Below, piece after piece: positions 9,096 to 18,340 of a stretch of 64,000 nucleotides of DNA (position 1 is the first letter of the stretch; every line of letters begins with the position of its first letter). A model generated the notes under the pieces. It was given only the letters and a program-made list of their open reading frames with translations. It was not told the origin of the DNA and did not search any database. The DNA lies in contig URCP01000002.1 in assembly GCA_900546315.1 (NCBI GenBank), forward strand, positions 20,325 to 84,324. Direction: 5' to 3'. Origin of the DNA: an uncultured Eubacteriales bacterium. Lineage in GTDB: Bacteria; Bacillota; Clostridia; Oscillospirales; CAG-272. The position numbers and the translations under genes were made by a program.

Positions 9096-9905
9096 ATGAG
9101 GCAGACAGGTCCCAACATATGTAAATATGTTACCAGACAGTCGGACGAGCAGCTGACGACGATAAATTTCGTGCTTGAACAGAACGCCGCGGTCGACGGT
9201 ATAAAACAGCTGCGGTCATGCGATATAATGTACCTGATGGTCGGCGGAAGCGGGCGGCTCGTAACCGATACGCAGAGCTTCGAGCTCACGGCGGGAACCC
9301 TGTTCTTCACGTTCACCGGGGTTCCGTACACCATCATAGATACCGACAACATGGTATATATGTATATAAGCTACCGCGGGCGGCGCGCGTCCGAGCTTTA
9401 CGGTCAGTTCGACATATCGCAGTCGAGGTGTGTATTTCCCGGGTACTCTGGTCTCGTGTCCTTCTGGAAGAACGCTATCGGGCGTGCTGCCGAGCGGAAC
9501 CTTGATCTTATAAGCGAGAGCGTTCTCCTCTATTCCTTCTCCAGAATGACAAAGCCGGACGGACAGAGCAGGGAGAATCTGACTGAGAAGATGATCCATA
9601 TGATAGAGACGGAGTTCACGGACAGCGGCTTCACCCTCGACTCGTGCGCCGAGAAACTTGGATATAACGCGAAGTATATCTCACGGATATTCAGACATGG
9701 GGCAGGCGTCACTTTTTCGGAATATCTCAGGGACGCGCGCATAAGACACGCGATATTCCTGATTGAGCAGGGGGTCAGTGTTGTCAAGAATGTCGCGATT
9801 CTCTCGGGATATAGTGACCCTCTGTATTTTTCGAATGTGTTTCACCAATCGGTCGGAGTCCCTCCGAGCGAATATATCCTGCGCCACGGCAAACAGGATG
9901 ATTGA
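9096..9905 (+). CDS. AraC-family transcription regulator (module A)
   Basis: A 269-residue regulator. Residues about 20-130 are a cupin-like sensor (IMYLMVGGSGRLVTDTQSFE, TAGTLFFTFTGVPYTI) that should bind the inducing sugar. The C-terminal third has the two AraC HTH motifs (FTLDSCAEKLGYNAKYISRI and VVKNVAILSGYSDPLYFSNV, then FHQSVGVPPSEY). It is divergent from the DMT/Gfo-Idh/solute-binding operon, 168 nt away, and is the obvious regulator of it. Start set by AAAGGAG before the ATG. Confidence 0.92.
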   Translation: MRQTGPNICKYVTRQSDEQLTTINFVLEQNAAVDGIKQLRSCDIMYLMVGGSGRLVTDTQSFELTAGTLFFTFTGVPYTIIDTDNMVYMYISYRGRRASELYGQFDISQSRCVFPGYSGLVSFWKNAIGRAAERNLDLISESVLLYSFSRMTKPDGQSRENLTEKMIHMIETEFTDSGFTLDSCAEKLGYNAKYISRIFRHGAGVTFSEYLRDARIRHAIFLIEQGVSVVKNVAILSGYSDPLYFSNVFHQSVGVPPSEYILRHGKQDD

Positions 9906-9910
9906 CCGGT

Positions 9911-11713
9911 TCACGTCTCCGCTGTCTTATAATACTTAGCCTGCGCCATATAAAACGAATTGTAATCCGGGCAGGTCTTCATCAGTTCCTCATGCTTTCC
10001 GCTCGCCGCGATGTGGTTATCTTTAATGAAAACGACGGTGTCCGCGAGAGCGGCGCTCAGCAGGCGGTGCGACACGTAGAATATCATCCGCCCGGCGGAG
10101 ATCGACTGGAGCAGCCCGAAGAACTCGTCCTCGGCAAGCGGGTCGAGCGCCGACGACGGCTCGTCGAGCAGCAATATCCGCGCGTCCCTGAAAAGCGCCC
10201 GGGCGATTGACAGTCTCTGGAGCTGACCGCCGGACATTATGACGCCGTTCTCGTCGAATTCCTTTCCAAGCTGAGTGTCGACGCCGTCCGGCAGACCGGC
10301 TATGTAATCGCCCATCCCGAGGTCGGAGAGTATCGACGTTATTTTTTCTTTCTGTTCCGCGCTGCCGTCGTATCTGTCGAGCGCGATGTTTTCCGCTATG
10401 CTCATCGCGAAGACGTGCGTCTGCTGGAACACCGACGAGAACATTCCGCGGTACGCGTCAATGTCAAAATCACGTATCGGCATGCCGTTATAGGTTATCC
10501 TGCCGTCTGTGACGTCGTACAGACGACCTATCAGGTTGAGCAGTGTCGTCTTTCCCGCGCCGTTCGCGCCGATGACGGAGTATACCTTTCCGAGATGGAA
10601 TGAGTAATCAATATTTCTGAGCACCTCCGGACCGTCGTCGCTGTAGCGGAACGACACGTTCTCAAGTCTTATCTCCGCCGTGTCAGAGGCAGGGATTTCC
10701 TTTATAAGCCCGTCGCCCTTCCAGCTCTCGATGTTCGATTTCAACCCCATGAAGTCGACCCACGCGCGGATATACCTCGATTCGTTCGTGAAATACGTGA
10801 AAAAGTCCATGACGCTCTTTATCGACGCCGTCAGCTGTCCCGTCGCCTGAAAGCCCTGTGTGAACATACCGATAGTGATCTTCCCGGCGAGCACGCGGAA
10901 CGCGAGATAGAGGTATATCGCGTAATCCTTTATTATCGACAATATTTCGACCGGGGCAGTCACGCCCGCGACGTAGTTGTTCAGCTTCTGTTCATTCGCG
11001 AGCAGCTCGCCGTACTTTTTCTCGTGCTTCGCGACGAGCCAGTCGTGTATGCGGAAGAAGCGTATCTCCTTGCGGAAGTCCTTGTTGCTGAAGACCCCGG
11101 CGAAGTAGTTTTCCGCGCGGAACAGCGTTTCGGAGTACATATGATTCTCAAACACGCGCTTTTCGATATGAGCCGACACAATAACCGACGCGACCGCGAA
11201 GACGACCGATATCGGGACAAGCCAGAGATTCACCTCGGCGAGGATAATGATAGTCGTTATAAGCATCGGTATCGCGGAAAAAAGCCTCATGACGCGGTTT
11301 GTGACCTGATTTATAGTCCCGCGGTTGTTGACCTCCGCCGCGAGAGCCGACAGGTCATGCACGGCGGGAGATTCCACCTGCGCCATGTCGAGCTCCGCCA
11401 TCTTTGAGGTGCGCTCAATCCGCACGTGGTTCTGGAGGTGCGACAGACGGAAGCCGAGTGTCTCGGTTATCTTCTCGACGACACAGATAAATATCGCCGA
11501 TATTGCCATAACGGCGACGCATATGATGATTTTCGTGATATTCCGGTCCCCGACGAACTCATCGAGGATTATCTTCGGGAGCCAGAGCATCAGCACGGCC
11601 GCCGCCGCGTTGCATATCTGCGAAAAGACCGAGAGCATGAAATACCCCGGGTCAAGCCGGAAGAGCCGGGATATATATTTGAATACAAGTGAGACTTTTC
11701 CGAAAAATATCAT
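9911..11713 (-). CDS. ABC exporter with fused membrane and ATPase domains
   Basis: A 600-residue half-transporter of the ABCB type. Residues about 1-315 carry six transmembrane helices; the ATPase domain has Walker A GANGAGKTT (about 385-393), a signature MSGGQLQRLSIARAL, Walker B ILLLDEPSSALD and the switch region YVSHRL. Such proteins work as homo- or heterodimers and export peptides, lipids or drugs. It is not an importer and has no link to the solute-binding proteins. ATG at 11713 is taken because GGGAG lies 8 nt upstream; a TTG two codons earlier is too close to that site. It follows the acetyltransferase gene on the same strand, 34 nt after its stop. Confidence 0.92.
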   Translation of the reverse strand: MIFFGKVSLVFKYISRLFRLDPGYFMLSVFSQICNAAAAVLMLWLPKIILDEFVGDRNITKIIICVAVMAISAIFICVVEKITETLGFRLSHLQNHVRIERTSKMAELDMAQVESPAVHDLSALAAEVNNRGTINQVTNRVMRLFSAIPMLITTIIILAEVNLWLVPISVVFAVASVIVSAHIEKRVFENHMYSETLFRAENYFAGVFSNKDFRKEIRFFRIHDWLVAKHEKKYGELLANEQKLNNYVAGVTAPVEILSIIKDYAIYLYLAFRVLAGKITIGMFTQGFQATGQLTASIKSVMDFFTYFTNESRYIRAWVDFMGLKSNIESWKGDGLIKEIPASDTAEIRLENVSFRYSDDGPEVLRNIDYSFHLGKVYSVIGANGAGKTTLLNLIGRLYDVTDGRITYNGMPIRDFDIDAYRGMFSSVFQQTHVFAMSIAENIALDRYDGSAEQKEKITSILSDLGMGDYIAGLPDGVDTQLGKEFDENGVIMSGGQLQRLSIARALFRDARILLLDEPSSALDPLAEDEFFGLLQSISAGRMIFYVSHRLLSAALADTVVFIKDNHIAASGKHEELMKTCPDYNSFYMAQAKYYKTAET

Positions 11714-11747
11714 TGTCAATTCTCCCGTCGGCGATTGATAAAACCAG

Positions 11748-12527
11748 TTATTCCGCCGCTTTCACAAGCGAATGAAAATCAAGGGGATCCTCCGCCTTTT
11801 GGCACAGTTCGATCAGCGCGTCGTGGCCCTTGCGGACATCAAAACAGGCAACCCTGGCGTTTCCGAGCGTGGAATAGCTCATAACCCCTTTTTTGTCAAG
11901 ATAATCCCCGAGCAGCGGGAAATCAACTGAGCTCCAATAAAAACTCGTATTCATATGCAGAAGCTCGTAACGTCTGCCGTCGGCGTCTGTCGCTACCGCG
12001 TCAAAATAAAGATCCGGGTTATCAGGAAACGGGTTGACTTCCTCATCAATCGAGTGCATATAAGTGTTGCGCTCAAGACCGACCCCGATCAGCAGTACTC
12101 TGGCGTCTTCATCATAAAATCTGCCCCACACCCCATCAACAGGGGTTCTCGAGCGGGTGTTTTCTTCGCCGGTCACATAATCCTTCGCGCGCTTTCCGAA
12201 GACCGCGACCGAGTGAGTCGGATGCAGCGAGCGGATAGCGTTGCCGCGTCTGAACGTCTCTTTCGCGCAGATCTGCGGAAATACCCCGATATTCGGGACA
12301 GATTCGCGGACATCGTATACCGGGTTATCGCGGTTGATCACTGCCCATGTATGAGTCGGAACAATAAGAAGCCCTTCAGGAAGCAATTCTGTATAGTAAT
12401 CGAGCAGTCCTTCTGCTCCGCCCTCAATTCCGCCGATGCTTTTCAGCGAGGTATGGACAGCGACCGTGCTGTCAGGGCATATTCCGAGTTCGTCAAACAT
12501 TTTTTCTACGTCTTGCCTGTTTATCAT
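11748..12527 (-). CDS. AAC(3)-family aminoglycoside N-acetyltransferase-like protein
   Basis: A 259-residue protein of the Antibiotic_NAT family, which transfers acetyl from acetyl-CoA to the 3-amino group of aminoglycosides or to unrelated amines. The hallmark motifs are present: VHTSLKSIGGIEGG (24-37), LIVPTHTW (54-61) and the catalytic-histidine region SLHPTHSVAVFG (100-111), followed by SIDEEVNPFPDN. Many chromosomal Clostridia members do not confer resistance, so substrate and phenotype are open. It lies between the decayed glycosyltransferase genes and the ABC exporter on the same strand. Confidence 0.88.
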   Translation of the reverse strand: MINRQDVEKMFDELGICPDSTVAVHTSLKSIGGIEGGAEGLLDYYTELLPEGLLIVPTHTWAVINRDNPVYDVRESVPNIGVFPQICAKETFRRGNAIRSLHPTHSVAVFGKRAKDYVTGEENTRSRTPVDGVWGRFYDEDARVLLIGVGLERNTYMHSIDEEVNPFPDNPDLYFDAVATDADGRRYELLHMNTSFYWSSVDFPLLGDYLDKKGVMSYSTLGNARVACFDVRKGHDALIELCQKAEDPLDFHSLVKAAE

Positions 12528-12573
12528 AATATTATCTCCATTATTGATCGGCGTTCATTCCGGCTCCGCTGCA

Positions 12574-13262
12574 TCAGATCATCAATGAATATGACTGATA
12601 GCGGTACTTTCCTCTGCCGATATTTTTTTCGTTCACGCTTCCGGTGCGCTCGGCGATTATATAGCGTGGACGGGATTTGACCTCAAGATACAGCTTACCT
12701 ATATATTCGCCTATGATCCCGAGGCAGAGAAGCTGTACCCCGCATAAAAAACAGATTATACAGGTCATCGAAGCCCAGCCGGTGACCGTTCTGCCGGAAA
12801 AATATCTGACAAACGACCAGATTATTCCGGCAAAGCTGAGCAGAGCCACAGCGATTCCAAGTCCGGTTATCAGACGAAGCGGCTTTGTTGACAGACTTGT
12901 TATTCCGTCAAGCGCAAGCGAAAGCATCTTCACGAGCGGATAATGACTCTTCCCCGCGGCGCGTTTCTTTCGCTCATAGGCGACGCAGGAGCTTCGGAAG
13001 CCGATAAGAGGTATCATGCCGCGCAGGAAGATATTCACCTCGCGGTATCAGGCAAGTTCATCAAGAACACGCTTCGATAGCAGGCGATAATCCGCGTGAT
13101 CGTATACCACCTCCGCGCTGAGCAGACGCATAAAGCGGTAAAAGCCTCTTGCCGTCGTACGTTTGAAGAAGCTGTCACTCTCACGTGAGCTGCGCACCCC
13201 ATAGACGATATCTGAGCCTGAGAGATATTCTCTGACCATATCATCCATCGTGTCCATATCAT
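12574..13262 (-). pseudogene. Broken family 2 glycosyltransferase (GtrB/DPM1-like)
   Basis: The reading frame encodes the second half of a polyprenyl-phosphate glycosyltransferase: SGSDIVYGVRSSRESDSFFK, then RLLSKRVLDELA, an in-frame TGA (13048-13050), then YREVNIFLRGMIPLIGF and two transmembrane helices (ITGLGIAVALLSFAGIIW and CFLCGVQLLCLGIIGEYIGK). The frame on both sides of the stop is the same, so this is a nonsense mutation. The catalytic N-terminal part, about 110 residues with the DDxS region, is absent: the frame meets stops just upstream of 13257 where the neighbouring membrane protein takes over. It is therefore a remnant, not a working enzyme. Confidence 0.8.
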
Positions 13263-14822
13263 CCTAACCATATCAGCCTGGTTCACTTCGCCAAGATGCG
13301 TCTGCGGAGGATCCGCGACCGCTAAGATATCGCATTTGAACAGCGCGTCGCTCCAACCGTCCCGCTGATCCACATCGGGCAGATAGACGAGATAGCTGCG
13401 AGGTGTATCCGATACTCTTGGCAGTGATAGCGAGGCTTCCGAGTTCAGCAGCATATCCTGATTCAGTGTGAACGAGGACGCCAGAAGACCGACGTGCAGT
13501 CCCTTCGCGCCGAGACTGTCAAGATATCGCAGCAGCCCGACCACGGTCATGGCGTCTGATCTTTTCGGCGGAGACCAGCTGAAGGACGGCAGCATAGTCG
13601 GTTTTTTCAGTTCCTGTAGCGACGCTGGCTGTATGCGCGGGATGAACGGTGAAAGCGACACTATGAGCGACATCCCTGCTGCCGTCAGCGCCGTCGTATA
13701 TTGCTTTGATCCATGGAGGTTGGCTTCGAGTCTGCCTGAGACAAGTATAATCATACACATGAACGCCGGAGCATACATCAGCAGATGCTGTTGACCGTGC
13801 GTCTGCACCCGGACAAACAGACAAAAACAGAGAACCGACCAGATCATCAGAAAAGCCGCGTCACATCGTTGACCCTTTGAAAACAGCAGACATATACCCG
13901 CAGCGAAAAATAATATTAACGGTGTTATCCCGAAATACCGGAAAAGCAGCAGAATATCTTTGTCAAGTCCGATCTTGTAAGCAACATACAGCGAACTGTA
14001 GTCGGCGAGAAGCTTTGTCGATACCAGCCTCTGGAAAAAGAACAGCAGTGTGAAGGCAAATCCTCCGACGTCGACAAAGCCGATCATTACCGAATATAAC
14101 AGCATCGGCGTGAACAGCAGTGTGATCGTCGTGATGATGAGCCGGTGTTTTGTATAGCGCTTTGCCATATACCAGACCAGCACGCAGACCGGCAGGTATC
14201 CGAAATTCGCGATCGACGACAGGAAAATATAGCGGGAGGAACCGAGCAGACGTACGCAAACTATTGCCGGAAGTATGATAAGATAGTTGTAGTCGAGCGT
14301 CAGAACCGAGTCGAAAACGACCTTGAGCAGCCTTTTCGTTCCCTCGTTTTTCCACAGTTCGGCAAGTTCACGCGAGACAGACCAATACCCGGCGTTGTCC
14401 CAGTAGTATATGGTCGAGCTGTTTTTTGCGTATATGAAGACGAGAAGATTCACCGCCGCAAGAATCGTTGCGATAAAGCATATGTCTCCGCGGGTCACGG
14501 AACGCAAAACCGACTTTATACTTGCGAATATCCTCCTCAGAGCCGGAAGATTCAGCAGTATGAAGATAGCCAGCAGAAGTCCGCCGCCGAACAGATAGAG
14601 TGTCTCAGTTATGCCGCTCATCGTGACATCAGAGCCCTCGAGAGCCCGCGAGGTCAGATAATCACGCCATAGAAACACAATACCAGTGCAGCATACCAGG
14701 ATCAGCGCGTCGGCGTACAGCGGCAGACCAATATAGTCACGCACCTGTTTGGCAGATGGCGCGAACACAAAAGCCGCCGCGGCGAGCAGGGCGGTGAACA
14801 GCAGAAGCGCCCATACAGGCAA
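13035..14822 (-). pseudogene. Truncated polytopic membrane protein (glycosyltransferase-39-like), 3' end fused out of frame to the GT2 remnant
   Basis: The open frame of 595 codons encodes a hydrophobic protein with about ten helices and a loop with YYWDNAGYW after the first block, the pattern of lipid-linked-sugar dependent glycosyltransferases (GT39-like). It reads sensibly to about 13265 (CDILAVADPPQTHLGEVNQADM) and then runs into the wrong frame of the GT2 remnant, giving a Ser/Arg-rich nonsense tail. A deletion seems to have removed its own C-terminus and the N-terminus of the GT2 gene. The start is uncertain: TTG at 14822 is the best candidate, with no strong ribosome site. Confidence 0.65.
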
Positions 14823-14860
14823 GCCGAAACCCCACGCCTGAATAAGGAAAGCCTTGCATT

Positions 14861-14938
14861 TTACAGATAAAAAATACCGATTATTCCGCCGCCGAGCGCC
14901 GCTGCCAAGCGACCGGCGCAGTGTGCCGCGAGTTTCAT
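14861..14938 (-). CDS. Possible 25-residue hydrophobic peptide
   Basis: ATG at 14938 after GAAAGG, ending with TAA at 14861-14863: MKLAAHCAGRLAAALGGGII followed by GIFYL. It has a small positively charged N-terminus and one hydrophobic run. It lies just upstream of the truncated membrane protein and may be the remnant of a gene lost with the rest of that locus. Confidence 0.2.
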   Translation of the reverse strand: MKLAAHCAGRLAAALGGGIIGIFYL

Positions 14939-15003
14939 TTATGATTATACCTTTCTACTGTGCTGCAATGGCAAAAGTGTATACTGGATCGTAATTAAAG
15001 ATG

Positions 15004-15035
15004 AGTCCCGTACATTGATAAGAATGTGCGGGACT
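15004..15035 (-). terminator. Terminator of the surface protein gene
   Basis: AGTCCCGTACATT and AATGTGCGGGACT around a six-base loop, 13-bp stem with one wobble, just after the stop at 15043 on the minus strand. The T tract that follows is weak. Confidence 0.65.
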
Positions 15036-15042
15036 GCACCAT

Positions 15043-16821
15043 TTATTTGTCGTTCTTTTTCTTCCTGCCGACGGCAATGAAGGCTCCGCCGCAGATGACG
15101 CAGATTATACCGATCGTGACCGGGAGTTTATATCCGATGCCGCCGGTGTGCGGGAGCTTCACGTTCGCGAAGTTGACTGTGATGTCGCGGTCGCAGGTGA
15201 AACTATATGACTTATCGCTCTTGGCATAACCTTCAGGAGCCTCTGATTCGACAAGCTCATAGTTTCCGGCTTCGAGTCCGCTGAAAACACAATACCCGTT
15301 ATCATCGGTAGTACCTGTTGCGATTGGAGTCGCGGTTTCACCTTCAACTTTGTTGAGAATGAATGTTGCACCGGCAAGACCTTTCGTTTGGTTTTCCTGA
15401 TCATACTTGAAGACCGTGACGGTATACAGACCGACTGTCACGGGAGTCTTTACTGTCGGTGTGAGCTTTGACTCATCGCTGTATGGTCCGTAGTTTATAT
15501 ACGCCGTGTCGGTGTATTGTCCGCTTAGCCGACCTTCCTTCGGGACCGCGTCAAAGGTCAGGACAACATCCGGCGGGGTTGTTGTTACATCTTCAAGAGT
15601 GTAATAGCCTTTATTATACAGTTCGACAAGGTTTACTCTCAACTCAAACGTACAGCCATCTGTCAGGTTATCATATTCGACTGTATACAGGCTATTGTCA
15701 ATTTCTTTCGATTTGACAGTCAGTTTGAGACTTTCTGGGTCAATACTCAGTTTTGAATCGAGCGTATTATGGAAGACGAGCATATATGTGCCGCGCTTAT
15801 TTGCGGACTGGACGCGCTGTACGGACGGACCATCCACAGCCCCGGTGAATGGAATATAATCTCCGATACATTGTGGTACATTTGTGGTTATCCTGAACGT
15901 GACCTTATTATTGTCCGCGTCGATACTGCCGTCGACCTTGATTCCGACGGAGCTTGTCTTCTGGTCGCTCTCACCGGGATCCGGGTCAGTACTGCCGGAA
16001 TCCGTGAAGATGAGCTTATTTTCAGCGTCAAGCGTCGGTTTGTATCCGCTTTGCCCGTCGAGAGAGAAGGCGTTTACCGAGGCTTTGTCGGTCGCGAGGA
16101 TATCTCCGGTTGCGGCGATCCCGGTGGCGTTGTCTGTCATATCAATGCCTATATTGCCGGTGAGTTTATCAATGACATTTACCGGAGATGCTGAACGGAG
16201 GTTGGAATCTTTATTGTCTGCTTTGTTGCCGATAATAGTTGTGCTTCCGGAAACATTGATTTTGCCGTCGCCGGTCACGCGTACTCCGCCGCCGGTACAG
16301 TTTGTTACGGTTACGTCTTTCAGTGTCAGGGTTCCACCGGTTATTTCTATTCCGGCAACTGGATATGAACCTGCCCCATCAATTTTTAGAGATGCCAATG
16401 TAGTGGAACCAGAAATAGCAGTGAAAGGTGTGGTACCTTTATTCGTGATTTCGATATTTTCGGTGGAACCTATGAGCCATACATTATTGTAGTCATGCAA
16501 ATCAATCGTAACGTTTTCTGGTATACTGAAACTTTTTGTGATAAAAATCACAGTATTGTTGCTCTGTAAAGCTCCTGCCAATGTCTGCACATCCAATATT
16601 GGGTTGATAGTGTCAATACAGTCTTCCAATATCTGCTTATCAGAAATAACCGCTTTATAAGCAATTACATCATCACTTTGCGAAACTTTGAATGTGTCGC
16701 TGCTGTCAAACGGGTTCACAAGCGTAATATTTTCCTCCGCCGCGACTCCCATACACAAAATCCCTGCCAGAACCATGAACATGGCAAAGAATAAAACCGA
16801 ACAAACTGCTGTGCGTTTCAT
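15043..16821 (-). CDS. LPXTG-anchored surface protein with beta-helix-like and Cna-B/SpaA-type domains
   Basis: A 592-residue secreted protein expected to be attached to peptidoglycan by a sortase. It has a signal peptide (residues 1-27, ending GVAAEEN), a segment at about 60-240 rich in short repeats typical of a right-handed parallel beta-helix (GGTLTLKDVTVTNCTGGGVR), an isopeptide-type immunoglobulin-like domain at about 290-450, and a Cna-B/SpaA domain at about 470-555 (VTVFKYDQ, GLAGATFILNK, YELVESEAPEGYAKSDKSY). It ends with LPHTG, a transmembrane helix and RKKKNDK. No sortase is in the window. Its role could be adhesion or pilus-like structure. It has its own promoter at 16987-17015 and terminator. 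Confidence 0.93.
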   Translation of the reverse strand: MKRTAVCSVLFFAMFMVLAGILCMGVAAEENITLVNPFDSSDTFKVSQSDDVIAYKAVISDKQILEDCIDTINPILDVQTLAGALQSNNTVIFITKSFSIPENVTIDLHDYNNVWLIGSTENIEITNKGTTPFTAISGSTTLASLKIDGAGSYPVAGIEITGGTLTLKDVTVTNCTGGGVRVTGDGKINVSGSTTIIGNKADNKDSNLRSASPVNVIDKLTGNIGIDMTDNATGIAATGDILATDKASVNAFSLDGQSGYKPTLDAENKLIFTDSGSTDPDPGESDQKTSSVGIKVDGSIDADNNKVTFRITTNVPQCIGDYIPFTGAVDGPSVQRVQSANKRGTYMLVFHNTLDSKLSIDPESLKLTVKSKEIDNSLYTVEYDNLTDGCTFELRVNLVELYNKGYYTLEDVTTTPPDVVLTFDAVPKEGRLSGQYTDTAYINYGPYSDESKLTPTVKTPVTVGLYTVTVFKYDQENQTKGLAGATFILNKVEGETATPIATGTTDDNGYCVFSGLEAGNYELVESEAPEGYAKSDKSYSFTCDRDITVNFANVKLPHTGGIGYKLPVTIGIICVICGGAFIAVGRKKKNDK

Positions 16822-16970
16822 TTTACATAATCTGTCCTTTCGTTCTGAATATGTATCCGCAGCTCTGCCCGGTTTCTTTTTTCCGGCAATTGAAAACTGA
16901 CGGATAGTATTCTGTTATTTTTCGATATGCGTGTCGGGGTTCTTCGCCCTGATTCGTGTTTTTTCGACAT
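16818..16970 (-). CDS. Possible 50-residue leader peptide overlapping the surface-protein start
   Basis: An open frame starting ATG at 16970 (MSKKHESGRRTPTRISKN) and ending TGA at 16818-16820, so that stop and the surface-protein ATG overlap as ATGA. It fills the 5' leader made by the promoter at 16987-17015. It has a basic N-terminal half and no visible ribosome site. The overlap suggests translational coupling but could be chance. Confidence 0.25.
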   Translation of the reverse strand: MSKKHESGRRTPTRISKNNRILSVSFQLPEKRNRAELRIHIQNERTDYVK

Positions 16971-16986
16971 ATCGTTTCTGTAATAT

Positions 16987-17015
16987 ATTATACACGCGTT
17001 CAGACAAAAAGTCAA
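16987..17015 (-). promoter_or_regulatory. SigA-type promoter of the surface protein gene
   Basis: Minus strand TTGACT (17010-17015), 17 bp, TATAAT (16987-16992), giving a leader of about 160 nt. The remaining bases to 17206 show no gene that can be supported. Confidence 0.65.
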
Positions 17016-17206
17016 TATATCTCGTTCATATTTTTGCGTCAGCGAGCGGATTTTACATTCCGTTCATATTTTGGAGCGTATATAATAAATATATCCGCCA
17101 CCAATGAACTGTGATTGTATTCTCCGGCGATTGAGTCAATCTGATGGCGTTTCTGCCGGGGTTGTTTCGGGATTCAGAGGACAGGCTTAACAGGACAGGA
17201 GTACGG

Positions 17207-18325
17207 CTATCTGATGCGGACCTCACTTGTGGATTCATTTGAAAGCACTGGCTGAGGATCTCCGACAAAATCCTGATGTATATCGCTGATCGTCATGTCG
17301 CTGACAGCTGCTCCGCGGCTTATGCGTATCGCCGGTGCCTTTGTCATCTCGTTTTTCTCATGCCTGTAAACACGCTCCAACGTGATATTCCGGCAGTTTG
17401 TTCCGGACTCAAACCAGACCTGTGAATTGTTGATGACTGCCGGAATCTGATCTTCCGGCGCGTATCCTGTGCTCTTTGACACATACAGATCCGAGAGATG
17501 GATATTTTCAAGCAGAACCGGCTTATCCTCGTGCAGCGGATAGTGGTGGGTGAATGATACCGCGAAAAGTCTGAACGCTCCGTGAACATTCCTGATGTTT
17601 ATATTCCGCACGGCGTCTCCGCGCGATAGCAGCCGGATCCCGGTGTATCCGTTCTCACAGAAGATTCCGTCAATATCTATATCCTCAATGTCTCCCCGTG
17701 TGATCTCGCTCCTCGTCGTTCCGTTGGCGCAGAGCGCGACGTGATCGTCATTGCAGTCGCCCATGATATTGCGTATCACGCCAAAACGCGCGGGACCCTG
17801 AATATGAACGCCATCCATGTTCGGTTTCGACAGATCGTAATCAAAATGAACGTTCTCGACCGTGAAGTATCTGGCATCCGCTATATGTATGCCATATGAC
17901 GTCGGGTCACGCAGTATGATGTCACGGACAACAAGATGCTCGGTGTGAACGAGTCTTATCATCAGCACAATCAGCGAATTCGAGATATACTTGTCATAGT
18001 CGCAGGGGAGATCCTCGACCGGTATCCATTCGCGCTCCTGTGCGGCGTTGTTGCCGTCCCAGATACCGCCCTCGATCGTGATATTGCGGTTCACGCGGCG
18101 CTCATACAGACCGTCATTGTCGAGGAGCGAGCAGTTCACGTGATCCGCGAGCCGCAGAACCGCGTTTCTCGCGACTATCAGATGCGTGTCATCATGAATT
18201 ATCAGCGGTCTCGATATCAGATATCTTCCGTCCGGCACCCGGACCTCTCCTCTTTTATCGAGGAGAGCCTGGAGCGCCGCCGTGTCGTCATGTATGCCGT
18301 CTTTCCACAGCTTTATCTCATCCAT
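17207..18325 (-). CDS. GH28-like right-handed beta-helix enzyme, cytoplasmic (module B)
   Basis: A 372-residue beta-helix protein of the polygalacturonase/pectate-lyase-like superfamily. It opens with a DGIHDDTAALQALLD motif (9-23) and has the GH28-type pattern NMDGVHIQG (169-177) and GDCNDDHVALCANG (189-202), which supply the expected aspartates. The third GH28 motif, GHG, is not seen, so the chemistry may differ from classical pectin hydrolysis. There is no signal peptide, so it should act on an imported oligosaccharide. GGGAGAA precedes the ATG. It is the last gene of the MerR, DMT permease, solute-binding operon, 15 nt after the binding-protein stop. Confidence 0.82.
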   Translation of the reverse strand: MDEIKLWKDGIHDDTAALQALLDKRGEVRVPDGRYLISRPLIIHDDTHLIVARNAVLRLADHVNCSLLDNDGLYERRVNRNITIEGGIWDGNNAAQEREWIPVEDLPCDYDKYISNSLIVLMIRLVHTEHLVVRDIILRDPTSYGIHIADARYFTVENVHFDYDLSKPNMDGVHIQGPARFGVIRNIMGDCNDDHVALCANGTTRSEITRGDIEDIDIDGIFCENGYTGIRLLSRGDAVRNINIRNVHGAFRLFAVSFTHHYPLHEDKPVLLENIHLSDLYVSKSTGYAPEDQIPAVINNSQVWFESGTNCRNITLERVYRHEKNEMTKAPAIRISRGAAVSDMTISDIHQDFVGDPQPVLSNESTSEVRIR

Positions 18326-18340
18326 ATTCTGTTTCTCCCG

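Noticed and set aside
9911..11713. ABC transporter as the missing permease for the binding proteins
   Set aside because: It is a fused exporter-type half-transporter, not an importer permease, and sits in another operon.
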